From: Casuarius casuarius
Lineage: Eukaryota; Chordata; Aves; Casuariiformes; Casuariidae
Assembly: GCA_003342895.1 (NCBI GenBank)
Contig: PTFA01000032.1
Span: forward strand, 6,230,070-6,294,069
Reading direction: 5' to 3'
DNA length: 64,000 nt
Shown: in pieces, positions 1 to 11,214 of the stretch
Layout of the letters: every line of letters begins with the position of its first letter
How positions within the stretch are numbered: the stretch's first letter is position 1
Notes under the pieces: model-generated
Seen by the model: only the letters and a program-made list of their open reading frames with translations
Database searches by the model: none
Told to the model about the DNA's origin: nothing
Position numbers and translations under genes: made by a program

Positions 1-12
1 CCCCCCCCCCCC
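1..12. repeat. poly-C tract at window edge
   Basis: A run of C opens the window and is followed by a C/T-rich stretch. It is a mononucleotide repeat cut by the window boundary, so its true length is unknown. Confidence 0.9.
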
Positions 13-1440
13 TTCTTTCTTAACTCCCCCAAGTGTTGTCCTAGAGATGCTGGATGCGTTTTTGTTTGTAAAAACCAAGACCTGCCAAGTCTCACCCATT
101 ACGGATTAACTTTAAAGGCAGTTTTGTTTTGTGTTTGAGAGGGGGAAGTCTCTCTGACTCTGGTGATGAAGGATTTTTCAATATGATTTAAAAATGAACA
201 TTTTTACAACTCACTCATCTTTTATTTTAAAACATTAGACTGCTTAAATTATCACAGGCTGGCAAACCCTGAAATAACTTTTCTTTTTTAAAGCTCTTTG
301 TGAGAGGTAAGAAAACATGCTACTCTCAGTAACTAAATAATATATTACCAGGAGAATTGTTTCTAAAATTGATTGCACTGTTTTCCAGTTACAGTTTTGT
401 TTACTAAGTCTCCCCTCCTCCCGACAGAACCAGCTCTGCGATTCACTCTGTGGAGCAAGGGTATTTATTTATTTACTAATTGATTGGAGGGAATATACAT
501 GACATACAGTACATCAGAAGTTATGAACAGAGGACCTTAAAAACTACTGGGACCTACGTTTTGCTGTATAAAGGTTTAACATAAATTAAGCAGAATGATT
601 AACTGTGTCAGTATCTGAAGCGAGCTGAGGAGAAAGCGTTGCTCTGCGTTTGGAAATCCAGGCAGTCTCCTTCCACTCAGCGAGACATGCACATGTAGAC
701 GCTAATGCCCAGCATCACTCACCCCGCAAAGTCCTTTCACTGCGTTAGCTGATTTCCACACTGAAATCTGATATTTAAAAGGAGTAGCAGTAAAAGTAAA
801 AGCCCGTGATTTTTCCTGATATTCATATTTTTTATTAACTGAGCTTCCCCACGTTTCAAAGTTACAGGTGGTATTTGCTACGGTTTACGTTCGTGCTGTC
901 AGTCAAACAAGTGTCACTATATATCACCGAGCACTAAGAAAACATACTTTGTGATTGAAGAATGGAGTTGTGTTTGGACATGTATTTTACAAGTAACAAA
1001 ATCCATTTAATTGACAGAGGAAACACGACTGCTGCTAGTAACTTTTGGGTAGAGTCCTGCTCATAGTCATAAAAATAACTCCAAAGAGAACAAAGCGCTT
1101 CAGTCCGGAGGAATGGCTGTTTAGGTAGCTGTGTGGGTGCCATGCTTGCACATAATGATTGTGTTTATACATGACAGGAAGCATCTGTAATCCACAGCTG
1201 CGGGTGCTCCAGCCCAAAGTCCCGATAAAATCTACACCTATACTTCTGCATGAATGAAAACAGACTTTTTGACCAGACCGAAAGAGCAGCCGAAATTTTG
1301 AAAGCTTTTAGCACTCGGTGGTCACTATCATTCTTGTTTGGAGTTTTCTGCACACCGATACGTGTTCTGCTCGCATCTCAAGTGACTCCGGCATGCTCGC
1401 TCCTACTACACTTTTTGCTCAAAAGCTGGCTTGTTTTTCC
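13..1440. other. Non-coding stretch with clustered CpGs, no gene seen
   Basis: I see no supportable exon here. CpG dinucleotides are more frequent than in most of the window, especially at 600-760 and 1170-1380. This is compatible with the distal part of a regulatory region leading to the promoter-like block that follows. The open frames in this stretch are short and their composition does not suggest protein. Confidence 0.4.
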
Positions 1441-1447
1441 CCTGTCT

Positions 1448-1600
1448 TGGCCAATAGAAACGGATTTATATTGTCTTATTTCCCCCTTTCCCTCTAACCC
1501 CCCTATCCCCCTCCCTAGCCTTTTATGCGGAGGCACAAAACAGCTAAAGGCTTATATACTTTTTACTAGTTCAGCATCCAGAGCATTGACTGTTTTGCCA
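1448..1600 (+). promoter_or_regulatory. Promoter-like block: CCAAT, CArG-like and TATA-like motifs
   Basis: Seen in the sequence: a GGCCAATAG motif at 1449-1457, then a long C/T tract at about 1479-1520. A CArG-like CCTTTTATGC (one mismatch to CCW6GG) lies at 1519-1528, and a TATATA-type box at 1553-1558. A transcription start would be expected near 1580-1590. The order and spacing are those of a TATA-type vertebrate promoter reading to the right. No coding exon can be supported downstream, and the first exon would have to be untranslated. This is an inference from motif arrangement only; AT-rich DNA gives TATA-like boxes by chance. Confidence 0.25.
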
Positions 1601-1619
1601 AAGTAGGAAATGCTCTCTT

Positions 1620-3270
1620 GCTGAAGTTACCTTGTTTCAGGAAGCACACCAAAACAACACTGTATCAAGCCAAACTCATTGAAAACTCCTTTTTATTTGC
1701 ATTGCTGTGTCAGATGGGACAATAAAGCCAGAGCAGTCAGTGTGAACTGAGTTCTTCTTGAAATACTTTTAGACTACTTATGCGATCCTTCCCCACTCCC
1801 TCCCTGCGAGAGCTGTGCAAATAAAGGTTAGAACGTGGCAAAAATGAAGCTATAGTCGAATAGGATGTGTAACGCCTTCACAACGATGGTCTGTAACATG
1901 AGGTCTACTGGATTTCACAGTCAGACCAGCACAAATAATGACCTGAGGTTCCCAGAAGCTATTGGCATCTGATTTTTGCGGGTTAATTTTTTAACGATAC
2001 AGCCATCCGTTAAGAAATCATACCCCAAATTCTAATGTATGTCCTGATTTTTTTTTCCTGCAGCTGCATGTAAATTCTTCAGCACAGAAGGCAGCTAAAT
2101 AGGTATTGTGTAAATATGATTATGTGATCTTTCTTATTTCTTTGGGTTTTTTTGAGTGGACTGGGTTAGAATGGTGGTAAAGGAAAACAACTGTCTTAAA
2201 TTAATTATTTTCCTAATTTGAAAAAAAATCCTTCCTTTTTCCAATAATTAATTTCAGTTCAAGAATTCAAAAATTCAGCTGTACTGAAGTTTAATACATC
2301 TCTATAAATGCACAAGAATGAAAAAGCACACAGCTTTTCACAGGCTTCTAGCAATACCCAGAAATATGCGTATAAAATTCCAGAGAGCAAATTAAAAAAA
2401 GCCACATATAAAATGAGCAAAAAATCTTGAATTAAAACTCTCCATTTGTTATTGATGCATGATTTATATAGTATCAGATGTCACCCACTTTCTTTTGCTT
2501 CAAATAGCATATACAAGTGGGAAATATTAGGTACCTAGTGAAAATGTTATGTGATGAAGCTCAACAGCAATTTCATGATTGGAGTCTCTTTACAATGAAT
2601 AAAATCATTTCTGTATTTATGTTTTTCAAATGTTCTAACAATACAAGATCTTGCTACAGTAGATTAAACAGGAAAATAGCAGTTTATGAAATATGACCTC
2701 CAAAAAACTAATTGCAGAAGAAATACTCATTCTAAGCCCAGTAAATCCTTCATTTTAAATGTCAGCTGCAAGGCATAAACGCCTTTAATAGATTTCAAAC
2801 TGTGGTGAGAAAGTTGTAATTGTAGGGTCCAACCCACTTAAAAATAGCCCAATGCTCTCATGCTGTATTAGCCAGTCTTCTAGTTATTTTTTGCCATATT
2901 TTAATCTCATCTCTTATCTTTCAGGAATTCTCCATTACATTCCTGAGTCTGGTTCTGGATTACTTTTGTCACAGATTGAACTGAATCTTGTTACTACTCC
3001 TCAATAGATGGCTGAAGTGCAAAGTCTACTCGATCATATCTTTCTGTGTGGTTTACTGCAGGGTAGCATGCACGTAAAGACCCTGAAGTCATGTGAAATA
3101 GGAGCCTTGACCTCAAGACACAATAAAGTTGGCTAGTTCGATTGTAGCTCAAAAGGTCACTTTTTCTGGGACTGCTTCTGAGGGCTGTTTTAAACTAATT
3201 ATTACCTCTGATTTGAACTTAACATTTGTAAAAAAAAGACTCAGTTGTTAGAATTTAAACAGTTTGACTG
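1620..3270. other. AT-rich non-coding stretch, nothing recognised
   Basis: The stretch is AT-rich with several TAATTA-type homeodomain-like words. I recognise no exon, RNA gene or transposon here. Confidence 0.4.
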
Positions 3271-3280
3271 GCATGTACAT

Positions 3281-3400
3281 AACATTACAGACACAGAAAA
3301 AGACAAGGTCCCTGCCTGAGGAGCTTACAGTGTAAAATAGACAGAAAGCACTGCAAATTATAAAAACAGGCGGTAGAGAGATTTGTATAGGTGTGTGGGA
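3281..3400. repeat. MIR/L2-like ancient repeat fragment
   Basis: The phrase around 3291-3352, with CCCTGCCTGAGGAGCTTACAG followed by a short spacer and TAGACAGA, resembles the CCCTGCC...GAGCTTACAGTCTAAATAGACA stretch of amniote MIR-related repeats. The match decays on both sides, so the borders are approximate. The family name is from memory and the orientation was not established. Confidence 0.45.
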
Positions 3401-3409
3401 AGAGTGGAG

Positions 3410-4005
3410 AGGTGCATAGAGAAATATGCAGAGCTGACAAATATTCTACCAAGTGATGCTAATTATGGTACTTTTCTTTATTGCTCTATTTTCATCTAGG
3501 TATGGTAATAGTTTTGTTTTTCTTTATTTGCTTGTTTGTCAGTAAGATACTCTATTGTAGAAGCTTGTTTTCTGTTTCTGTTCTATGTTCTAGTAGTACA
3601 GGTAATATAAATACGTCTTTATTCTTCTCCTTTGTCATAGCAAATATCTGAAAATCCCCCAAATATTATATATATTTCCCTTGGCAGTTTTTCCACAGCA
3701 ATCCACTCTGACTCACTGCTGAAAAATATAACTTACAATTAATAGAAAATACAAATGAACTTGAAATCCTGGGCTTCTGACACTGTCATCTCCTAACAAA
3801 CCTCAGACACATCTTTAGGGTTTTTTTTTTTTTTTAGTAATAAAATGTTTATAAAAGAAAAAGGTGTTGCTGTCAATTTCTTTTTCCTTATGCTTAACTG
3901 CATTAGACAATCCGATATACAAAAAAAAAAAAAAGTCAAATAGCTTCCTTGCACAGTTATTTAACAAAGAGGATGGCATACTACACAGGGTTTATTCTTT
4001 TTAGG
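3410..4005. repeat. AT-rich stretch with poly-T and poly-A runs
   Basis: There are T15 at 3821-3835 and A14 at 3921-3934 in an otherwise AT-rich stretch just upstream of the CR1 copy. No exon is seen. Confidence 0.5.
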
Positions 4006-4018
4006 TGTTGAAAGTGAG

Positions 4019-4290
4019 ATGCTATCAGAAATAGGCATATCAAAAAAGATGATGGAACAACTCGAGGAATTAAATTGCAATCAATCAGTAGGACCAGATG
4101 GTATTCATCCGAGACTTCTAAAGGAACCGAAGACCAACGCAAGTGAGCTGCTAACAAAAATATGTAATTTATCATTAAAAACAGCTACCGTACCAGAGGA
4201 CTGGAGAGTGGCCAAGGTTGTACCCATCTCTTAAAAAGGTGCTAATGATGATCCTGGGAATTATAAACCGGTAAGTATTACTTTAGTATA
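4019..4290 (+). pseudogene. CR1 reverse transcriptase fragment (broken)
   Basis: The frame from ATG 4019 gives 71 codons and stops at 4232-4234. Beyond this TAA the same frame continues readably through KGANDDPGNYKPVSIT to about 4290, so the stop is a single nonsense change in an otherwise collinear domain. The residues GPDGIHPRLLKE, then LSLKT, VPEDW and VVPI, then DPGNYKPVSIT, match the fingers region of CR1/L3-clade reverse transcriptases. The catalytic (F/Y)xDD motif lies in the decayed part and is not seen intact. The ATG is an internal Met, not a real start. An expressed protein is not expected. Confidence 0.85.
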
Positions 4291-4606
4291 GGAAACTATT
4301 CAGAGAATCACTAAAAATAATATACTTAAGCACACAGATAGCAAGGAAAAGCTGCAATTCTTCTACCTAAATTCTCACTGCCCTCTTACAACTGCAGGAA
4401 AGCATTAATTAAGTAGTAGATAAAGAAGAACCAGCAGGTACAATTTCTTTAGTGTTTCCAAAGGCTTGTGATAAGATGTCTCACAAGAAATTCTTAGAAA
4501 AAAACAGAGGAACTCCAGAATTAAAGTCCTGTTATGGTGTAAAAACTGCATAAAAGATGGGAAACAAAAACTGAAACATCAGAATAATTAGAATTTTTTC
4601 CCTGCA

Positions 4607-4775
4607 AAGCATTTTATAAGCACTAACAAATTATCACAACTTCCTGATGAGTTGGTTATATTAGCGGTTAAATAACTTACCTATGATTGTAAAAGAAAGC
4701 TGAGTCAAAACCAGGATTTCAGTTCATGAGCATCTAGGTTCCAGAGCTGTGGTTAGATCACTAGACAACATCCCT
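4607..4775 (-). mobile_element. MIR-like tRNA-derived SINE nested in CR1 copy 1
   Basis: Read on the plus strand, this resembles the reverse complement of an MIR element. It begins with GCATTTTATAAGCACTAAC, continues through TTATCACAACTTCCTGATGAG and GGTTAAATAACTTACC, then CCAGGATTTCAG, and ends near CTGTGGTTAGATCACTAGA, where the tRNA-like head would be. About 40 bp of the usual middle section (the CCATTTTACAGA region) seems to be missing. It separates two blocks of the CR1 pol remnant, so it is best read as inserted into the CR1. No clear target-site duplication could be picked out by eye. Confidence 0.65.
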
Positions 4776-5789
4776 TTCTACAAGTAAGGCAGAAGAATCA
4801 GCGATCAGTTGGAGCAGAGAAAGAGGTTAACTCTGAATTGCCCCCGGGATCAATAGCAGCAATAAAGATGGTTTTGTTCAACATATTCATTAACAATCTG
4901 GAAAAAAGGTTCCAAAATAAAGATGGTTAAATTTGTTTTCAGTGCAATAGTCACAGCCTGCTTTCTGGTATTTAGACCCAATGCCCACTGTCTTAAACAG
5001 GAAAATTCTTGAGGGTATTTGGCCCCTCATTATGTTAACCAAGTTTAGGAAAAACTGGAAGAAATTCCAGAACAAATCAGTGAGCTAAGACAAAATGGTG
5101 ACATGATGGCATGTAAAATTAAACAGAGTAATGTCAAGGAGTGCATGCTGGAAAATGTTTTCAAGAACGGATGGCTATTAATTAGCATGGGAAAATCTAG
5201 GCATCATTCACTGAAAAATGCTGTCCAGCATATTGCAGTAGCTTATAAAACATGCAAAGGCAAATGAGGTGCTCAGCTACATTAAAAAGAGAAAAGCTGG
5301 TTAAGCATAAAATTTTACTATGTGATTTCACGAGTAAAAGCTGCATTCCTGGATGTTCTTTTGTATTTTAGTCACTGCATTTTAGACAAGACATGGCAAA
5401 CTAAGAAAACATACAGAGAAACACAGTAAACATGATTAATGAAACAGGGGATGGGCTGAGTTAGAAGACAGATTGAAAAGGGGAGATCTTTAAATTTAGA
5501 AGCATGAAGAGGATGAGGAGTTTTAGGACCACATAAAATGTCAGTTTTTACAAAAGAGCTCAGGTGTTCCTGTCTATTCTGTTTCACTTCACAAAAATAA
5601 GTGGGAAGTACCTTTAAATGAATATATGGAGATGCTTTTTTCTTTAGAATATATAGTTAAATTGTGGAATTTATGGGTGCTGCATACTATTGAGAAAAAC
5701 AGCTTTGGGGCAATCGCTATTCTTCAGTACAAAAAAAGGAAGGTATAAAAGATTAGAAAATAGAAGCAAAAGCCAATGAAAGGAGAAAG

Positions 5790-6340
5790 CCTAACTCTTT
5801 GTCATGTCCCCCTGTTCCTTTAGACGCTCCAGCTGTTCCTTCACACAAACACCACAGCCGCTGATATGCAGGTTTGGGGAAAAGGCATCTCAGGTTGCAA
5901 AGGAAGACCTAAGAAATAGCCACTCGAGGCAGCATGGTTTCCCTTCTAAAACCATTGCTTTTTCAGGCAGAAATGTGAATAAGAGTTAACTGCTGCTACA
6001 GGTCATCCTAACTCCCACTTTTCAGCCTGAACTGCACTCCCTACGAGGGTTGAGGGACACGAGAGGAATTAGCAGGCAGGCTTGGAGCCTGATTCCCCTG
6101 CGAAGCCCAGGACTGTGCTGCTTGAAGTCCTTCCCAGCCCTGCCAGCCTCTGCGCAAGCATGCAAGCTGTAATCCCCGGAGAGGGGAGAAAGCAGTGGGA
6201 ACTCGATGCGATTCTCCTTGTGGAATTTCTCAGCACTTTTTCCTTCCTCAGGATTTCTCCCGAGAGAGGGGAGTATTTAGCCCTTACTTAGCTTTACCAA
6301 AGTATTAGACATTTATTTGATTAAGTATAGCATCTGCAGC
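5790..6340. other. Unidentified GC-richer insert between CR1 body and CR1 tail
   Basis: This stretch separates the late pol part of the CR1 copy from its 3' tail. It is visibly richer in GC and CpG than its flanks, most of all at 6000-6280. It contains two short open frames (5804-5989 and 6082-6291, plus strand) with no recognisable motif. It may be a later insertion such as a solo LTR or another SINE or DNA element, or a variant CR1 3'UTR. No terminal inverted repeats or TG...CA ends were convincing. Confidence 0.4.
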
Positions 6341-6580
6341 CACACTGGCTAGAATAAAAATTATAAGGGCTATCAATCCTCATACTTCAGGGCATAAGCT
6401 GATCACCAGCTGGGGTCAAAAAGAAATTTGCCTCTGTGGTATAGTATTGCAATTAGGTGCATTGGGGGGGGTTATGCCTTGCTCTGCAGCCTCAGGCACT
6501 GGCCAGTGTGAGAGGCAGAAAGATCCCGAGCTGGCTGGACCACCGGTCTGCTCCAATATGGCAATTCCTTTGTTCTGGGG
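6340..6580 (+). mobile_element. CR1 3' tail (end of copy 1)
   Basis: The sequence from GGGCTATCAATCCTCATAC through CTTCAGGGCATAAGCTGATC, then CAGCTGGGGTCA, GAAATTTGCC and CTCTGCAGCCTCAGGCACTGGCCA, up to a TATGGCAATTCCTTTGTTCT-type end, follows the order of the 3' untranslated tail of turtle/crocodilian CR1 elements as I remember them. Orientation is plus, the same as the pol remnant at 4010-5790, which supports one element split by inserts. The G run at 6464-6471 is a local variant. Confidence 0.8.
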
Positions 6581-6589
6581 TCTGAATGT

Positions 6590-9500
6590 TTCTGCTGCCG
6601 AGCCGCACTAGTTTGTCATAATGTCAAAACCAAGCATTAATTATAATTCTGAAAATGAAGGAATATTCATGAATTATTATGTTGGCAATAACCATGTGTA
6701 ACGCAATACAGACAAAAACAACGGCTGCTGCAGAGCAAAAGGAAGTTGACAGCTTCCAGCACAAGGCAGTTTCTGTTTCCAGTTACCCTCAAGAACTCCT
6801 TGAGCCTGGGAGTCAACACCTTTGAGAATAATAAAGTAATTACAATTTTATTTTATAATATTTTGACAACAAATTTGATTCAGTAGTGTCTGCACATTTC
6901 AAACAAAGCAAAACACTCCAACAGTTTGGCTGTGCAAATGCTGATATATTTATGAGCTCAGATTTAATCCAAAAATGGCATGATGGTCTTGGGGAACATA
7001 CTTTAAATAAAATTTCCTTCTGTAGTACTCTAGTTCCATCAGCATTTTGATGGAACTCAAAAAAATCCAATAGCTGCTTTATTCCTGTCATGTTCTTTTT
7101 CTAAAGCAACTCTCTGAGATGATTGCAAGAGTACATTAAAGGCATGCATTTTCGAAGTTAGTCAGTTGTCAAAGTGATTCTGAGGGTTGACAATCACATT
7201 TAAGACAAATATAGAAATCTGAAAGAAATGCTTACAAGCAATCTCATATTCTGGGCAACGATTTAGTTTGGAAATGCATCCAGTTCAAGGGTTAAATGGA
7301 AGCAAAAGCAATCACTTCAACCATGTTTTTGAAGAAAATAAAACAGCTTGATGTAAGCTAAATGAAGGGGGTCTGTGACTTAAAAGGAATGGACAGATAG
7401 AGAAAAAGGTCAGAAGATTAAATTTTCCCTAAGGGAAAAGTCATTCTTTGGAATCATTAACCTCCTTCTAGGTCACTACTGAAAAAAACAGCAGGAAATC
7501 CTACAGCTCCTAGAAAGATGGGTGCATCGTATACCGCCCACTGACCTAGCAACTCTATGGCGAACATAATTGTGCTTACAAATTCTCCTCCAGGCATGCT
7601 TGGTTTTAGTATGCCTGTTTTAAAGCAATATGATCTTTTAGCTGAACTCTGAAGTGTATCTATAAAGACAACATTCTGGGGGCTTGGAGTGTTAAAAAGA
7701 AGAATCGCTTGCTTAAGTGTCTTTTCTTTTAACAGGGAGAAACCTAGATGTGGAGTTTGTGAGTTTAAAAGTTGGTCAGTGATATGTATTCTCCCTTCTC
7801 CATTTCTCTCTAGTACTGAAATTTATCAACATCATCATCATTATTTCGATGGATTTTAGTGGCTTTTTACAACCTAGAACACATTGTCAGGATGCCAGAA
7901 CCAACAGTAAGTTTCAAAATATCTTTTTGTCTCAAAGAACCTACATGAAAGTCTTCCAATTGTTATTGGAAGCTAATTCTGTTCCTTCCTAGAGCAGCCA
8001 GAGAATAAACATTACACCAGATAGGAAGATTTGGCACTCATACGAAAAATACAGTCTTCCATAAAGCATTTGGAAGACATTCTGCAGCCTTTATAAGATC
8101 ATATGCATACAAACAGTCTTACTGTTATCAGTAGAAACAAGCGTTTTGGCATGGTCAAGCCCCAAAATAAATGAGGGAAACTACCCCCAGTCAATTTGTA
8201 CCACACAATACCATATAGACACATGTAGATTTTCGTGGAAATGTGACCTCTTTTTCTTCCCCACTTGCAACAGAAACAAAACTCTAGATCTACATAAACA
8301 TTTGTTCACATTTATTTTTAAAGGAAGCCCCGGTCAGACAGGGATAGGCAGGCAGCTGGACATCTGTAGCTGTGCAAAGCACCTTGCCTACTTGGAGACT
8401 CCAGGCAAAGTTTTCCACCTGCCTGTATCCCGCTGCAGAACCAAGGATTTAAGATTAAGAATTAGCATTACAAGAAAATATTCTGACAACTGTCTTAAAA
8501 TCTTTTGTCTCTTTGGTGAGCAAAATTTCAAAAAAAGCATAGTCTGAAGACAATTCCAACACAGAAATAAGACTTTGATCACTGAAAAGGATGTTACATG
8601 GTATAAAATATGAGAATGCAGGGTCATCTATTAAGGTGTCTCAAATCTCAGACTCTCCGAATGAAGGTCAAATGATATTTTTTCTTAATTTATTGTTGTC
8701 TCTTTCCATTATTTTTTTATATATATATGAGATTGAAAGAGAAAAATAAACAGAAATCATCACAACTAATTTACTGCCCTGGAAGAAGAAGGTGACTTGA
8801 TTAACTTAATTTCTTAAGTTATGCATTTTATAAAAACACTCTTTTCACATGTGAGCAAGATCTTTCAAGATTTCAGAAGACAATGACACGACCCCTAGAG
8901 AATAAAGGCATTGAAAGGAGTAGCTAAGAGAAAGACAAATAAAGCACAGTTTGTGGAAATTCGCACCCTTTGCAAAGCCTTGATGAGGATGGAATCACAC
9001 TGAATTCACATTCCTGAAAAATAATTACAAATTTTACTCATGTTCACAGAGCAATTGCATAGCCAGTAAGCAAGAACCTCCTCCTGACTGTCAGTAGCCC
9101 GTTACATAATATATATTGGCTACACAGGTAACAATTTCCTGAAATTTGTGTGGCAAGAAAGAGAATTGTATGGCTCACTTTTGTTTTTTCCAGCCAAAGT
9201 GCATTTCTGAGGCCGGAAATCAAAAAAACATCATAAACCTTCCAAGCAGACTACACACGTTAACTCTGCAGATATTAGTAACTGTCAAGAGGCTGTCGGA
9301 CTCAGGGAGCCACAGCTACCCAAAGCAATGCTTCCCCGATACCTCCGCCCCGAAAGTGTGTCGTTTGATCATGCTTTGTGAGGAAATAGTGAGGAAATAT
9401 TACTCTGTTGTTGTAGCTGCTTAGAGAACTCCCCAAATTCAATGCAAACAGTGCTCTGAAACAAAGCGACCAAAGAATGTTGCAGCTGAGACCTCAGCTG

Positions 9501-10350
9501 AGAAGTAAGATGCAAGATTTATTATGACATAGTGCAGAGGATATCTGAAAAGGGAAGCCTAACCAAAGCACTAATGTGCCTTTTTGTTCTTTTTTTTTCT
9601 GTCTTCTTTTTCCTTTTCAATTCCTATACCTTTATACATACATATATATTAATTTTTTTTCTTTTCTCAGATGAAATGGCATCTAAAATGATCAAAAATT
9701 TTATAAGGGAACTATTTCCTAAGATCTTTTCTACTTGTTTTTCCCTGTGTTCCAGTGCTCTCTACCCACAGGACTCTGAAACGCTGAAATTTCAGCAGTT
9801 CATATGTCTGCCTGCCCACCTCTTTTATTAAAGGGTTGTGTTTCTTTTCTGTCAACACCTATTCTTTTGCATACATCTCTGCTATCATTCAGGAAAATGT
9901 TGGCATAACCTTTTTTTCTTTCAAATTCATTTCTATAGTGGGGCTTTTCCTTTTAAGTTGTCTTAATTTCTGTCATCAGTTTCAACCCCAAAGTTCTTGC
10001 TTCTGCAAGACATTGAGGTATTTTAGCACATGTAAAATGCTCTGTAAAGTGGAATCACAGATGTTGCATTCTCATGTTTATGTTTTCTGTCTCCTTTTAC
10101 TGTCTGTCCCTCAGATAAGCTCTCCAAGGTACATGAATGGAGTTAAGAGACTCTCTCAGTTCCTCTGCCCAGACCTCTAGCTTTATAAATTAAGCAGGTA
10201 TATTGAAATACGTGGCAGCTTCAGTTCCAGGGATAAAAGCATCCACTGTAAAATCCAACAATGGTCCATGCACAAATGCTCACAGCCTCTCACACGTGTG
10301 ACCTGTAAACCAGTCTAGTTAATTTTCCATACAGATTTGTCCCTTTCTGA
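6590..10350. other. AT-rich non-coding stretch, no gene seen
   Basis: I recognise no exon or transposon. Simple features include a short TA run near 8719-8729, a CATCATCATCAT run near 7830, and T-rich stretches at 9588-9660. The longest open frame (8146-8547, plus strand, 133 codons) has no protein-like motif and is taken as chance. Confidence 0.4.
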
Positions 10351-10352
10351 GC

Positions 10353-10482
10353 AAAAACAAAAAAAAAAAAAAAAAAGAAAAAGAAAAAAAAAGAAAAGAT
10401 AAAAGAAAAAAGAAAAAAGAAAAAAGAAAAAAGAAAAAAGAAAAAAGAAAAAAGAAAAAAGAAAAAGAAAAAAGAAAAAGAA
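10353..10482 (+). repeat. A-rich heptanucleotide (GAAAAAA)n microsatellite
   Basis: An A18 run at 10359-10376 leads into an A/G array. G occurs exactly every seven bases at 10405, 10412, 10419, 10426, 10433, 10440, 10447, 10454 and 10461, then the spacing alternates between 6 and 7. The reverse strand gives low-complexity Phe/Leu/Ser frames that are not genes. The even phase suggests recent slippage expansion. Confidence 0.95.
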
Positions 10483-10484
10483 GG

Positions 10485-10910
10485 CTGTGGAAGGTGAGCT
10501 TTTGGGAAGAAATCCCTCGGAGGCTCCTTTTACTGAGATTCCCTGCCAGGCTTGCAGGGGGCAAGAGAAGACCTGCTGTTGGCTCCATGGGGTAGAGGCC
10601 GTGGGGTCTGCCCCCAGACAGACCCAGTGGACGGGTGGGCTGCCGCGGCCCCACAGACCGGCTCCGGCAGCTCGGCTCCGTTGTTCCCAGGCGGAGGCTC
10701 GCAGGAAAGCCGCAGCGGGTGGCAGCAGCGTGGCCCCTCTCGGGGAGCTGCCAGAGCCAGGGACGGGCATGCTCCTCCCTCCTGCCGCCCACTTGCCAGC
10801 TTCCCGCACAAGGGCTCCCAGCCTCAGCTCTCACTCTCAGGTCTACAGACCCTTAGGACTACCTCTCCAGCAGTCCTAGAGGCAACCACTTCTGCTCAGC
10901 CTCCTCAGCT
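10485..10910. other. GC-rich, CpG-bearing block next to the A-rich array
   Basis: Base composition changes abruptly from almost pure A to strongly GC-rich, with many CpGs at 10590-10760 (for example CTGCCGCGGCCCC and CAGACCGGCTCCGG). Several overlapping frames stay open on both strands, as expected for GC-rich DNA, and none shows a recognisable domain. It could be a small CpG island, an LTR, or a GC-rich repeat. No TATA box or splice-bounded exon was convincing. Confidence 0.4.
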
Positions 10911-11214
10911 GTGCTTTGGTAAGCCGAGCCCAACACAGGATAGATCACCTCTCTACACAGAACTGGAAGATATGAATTGGCCCCTATTTATGGATATTTG
11001 TAAAGATTTCTGGGGCACTCAGACAATATGACAAAAGAGCCACGTAAGTAAAAGAATAAATTCATTAAAAGTGGCATGTGCAAACTCAGTCTGCCTTCCC
11101 CAAGCACTTATGTCCGTGCATACTTGAGTTCTTGGTATTCTTTTTTCAGCTGGGGGAACACAGAGAGCCCAGGAATGAACCACTCTGCCTTGAGCTCCAG
11201 TCACTTGCACCACA

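Larger units (their letters stand above)
4010..5790 (+). mobile_element. CR1-type non-LTR retrotransposon, decayed pol and 3' region (copy 1, 5' part)
   Basis: CR1 elements encode an endonuclease/reverse-transcriptase polyprotein and move by target-primed reverse transcription. Visible landmarks, in element order: the RT block with GPDGIHPRLLKE, VPEDW and DPGNYKPVSIT at 4019-4290; a degenerate KAFDKV-type block at about 4440-4560; a degenerate PPGSI...LFNIFINNLEK block at 4838-4910, which corresponds to the PQGSVLGPxLFxIFINDL motif; a degenerate A.AYK.CKGK block at 5230-5300; and the GTTAAATTGTGGAATTTAT word at about 5656-5673, typical of the late pol region. Stops and frameshifts separate all blocks, so the copy is dead. 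It is interrupted at 4607-4775 by an MIR-like SINE. Its 3' tail appears further right at 6340-6580, so the whole copy spans about 2.5 kb including insertions. Confidence 0.8.

Noticed and set aside
10315..10834. Two long minus-strand frames rich in Phe/Leu with a GC-rich N-terminal half
   Set aside because: The Phe/Leu part is the translated A/G microsatellite, and the rest is stop-poor GC-rich DNA with no motif.
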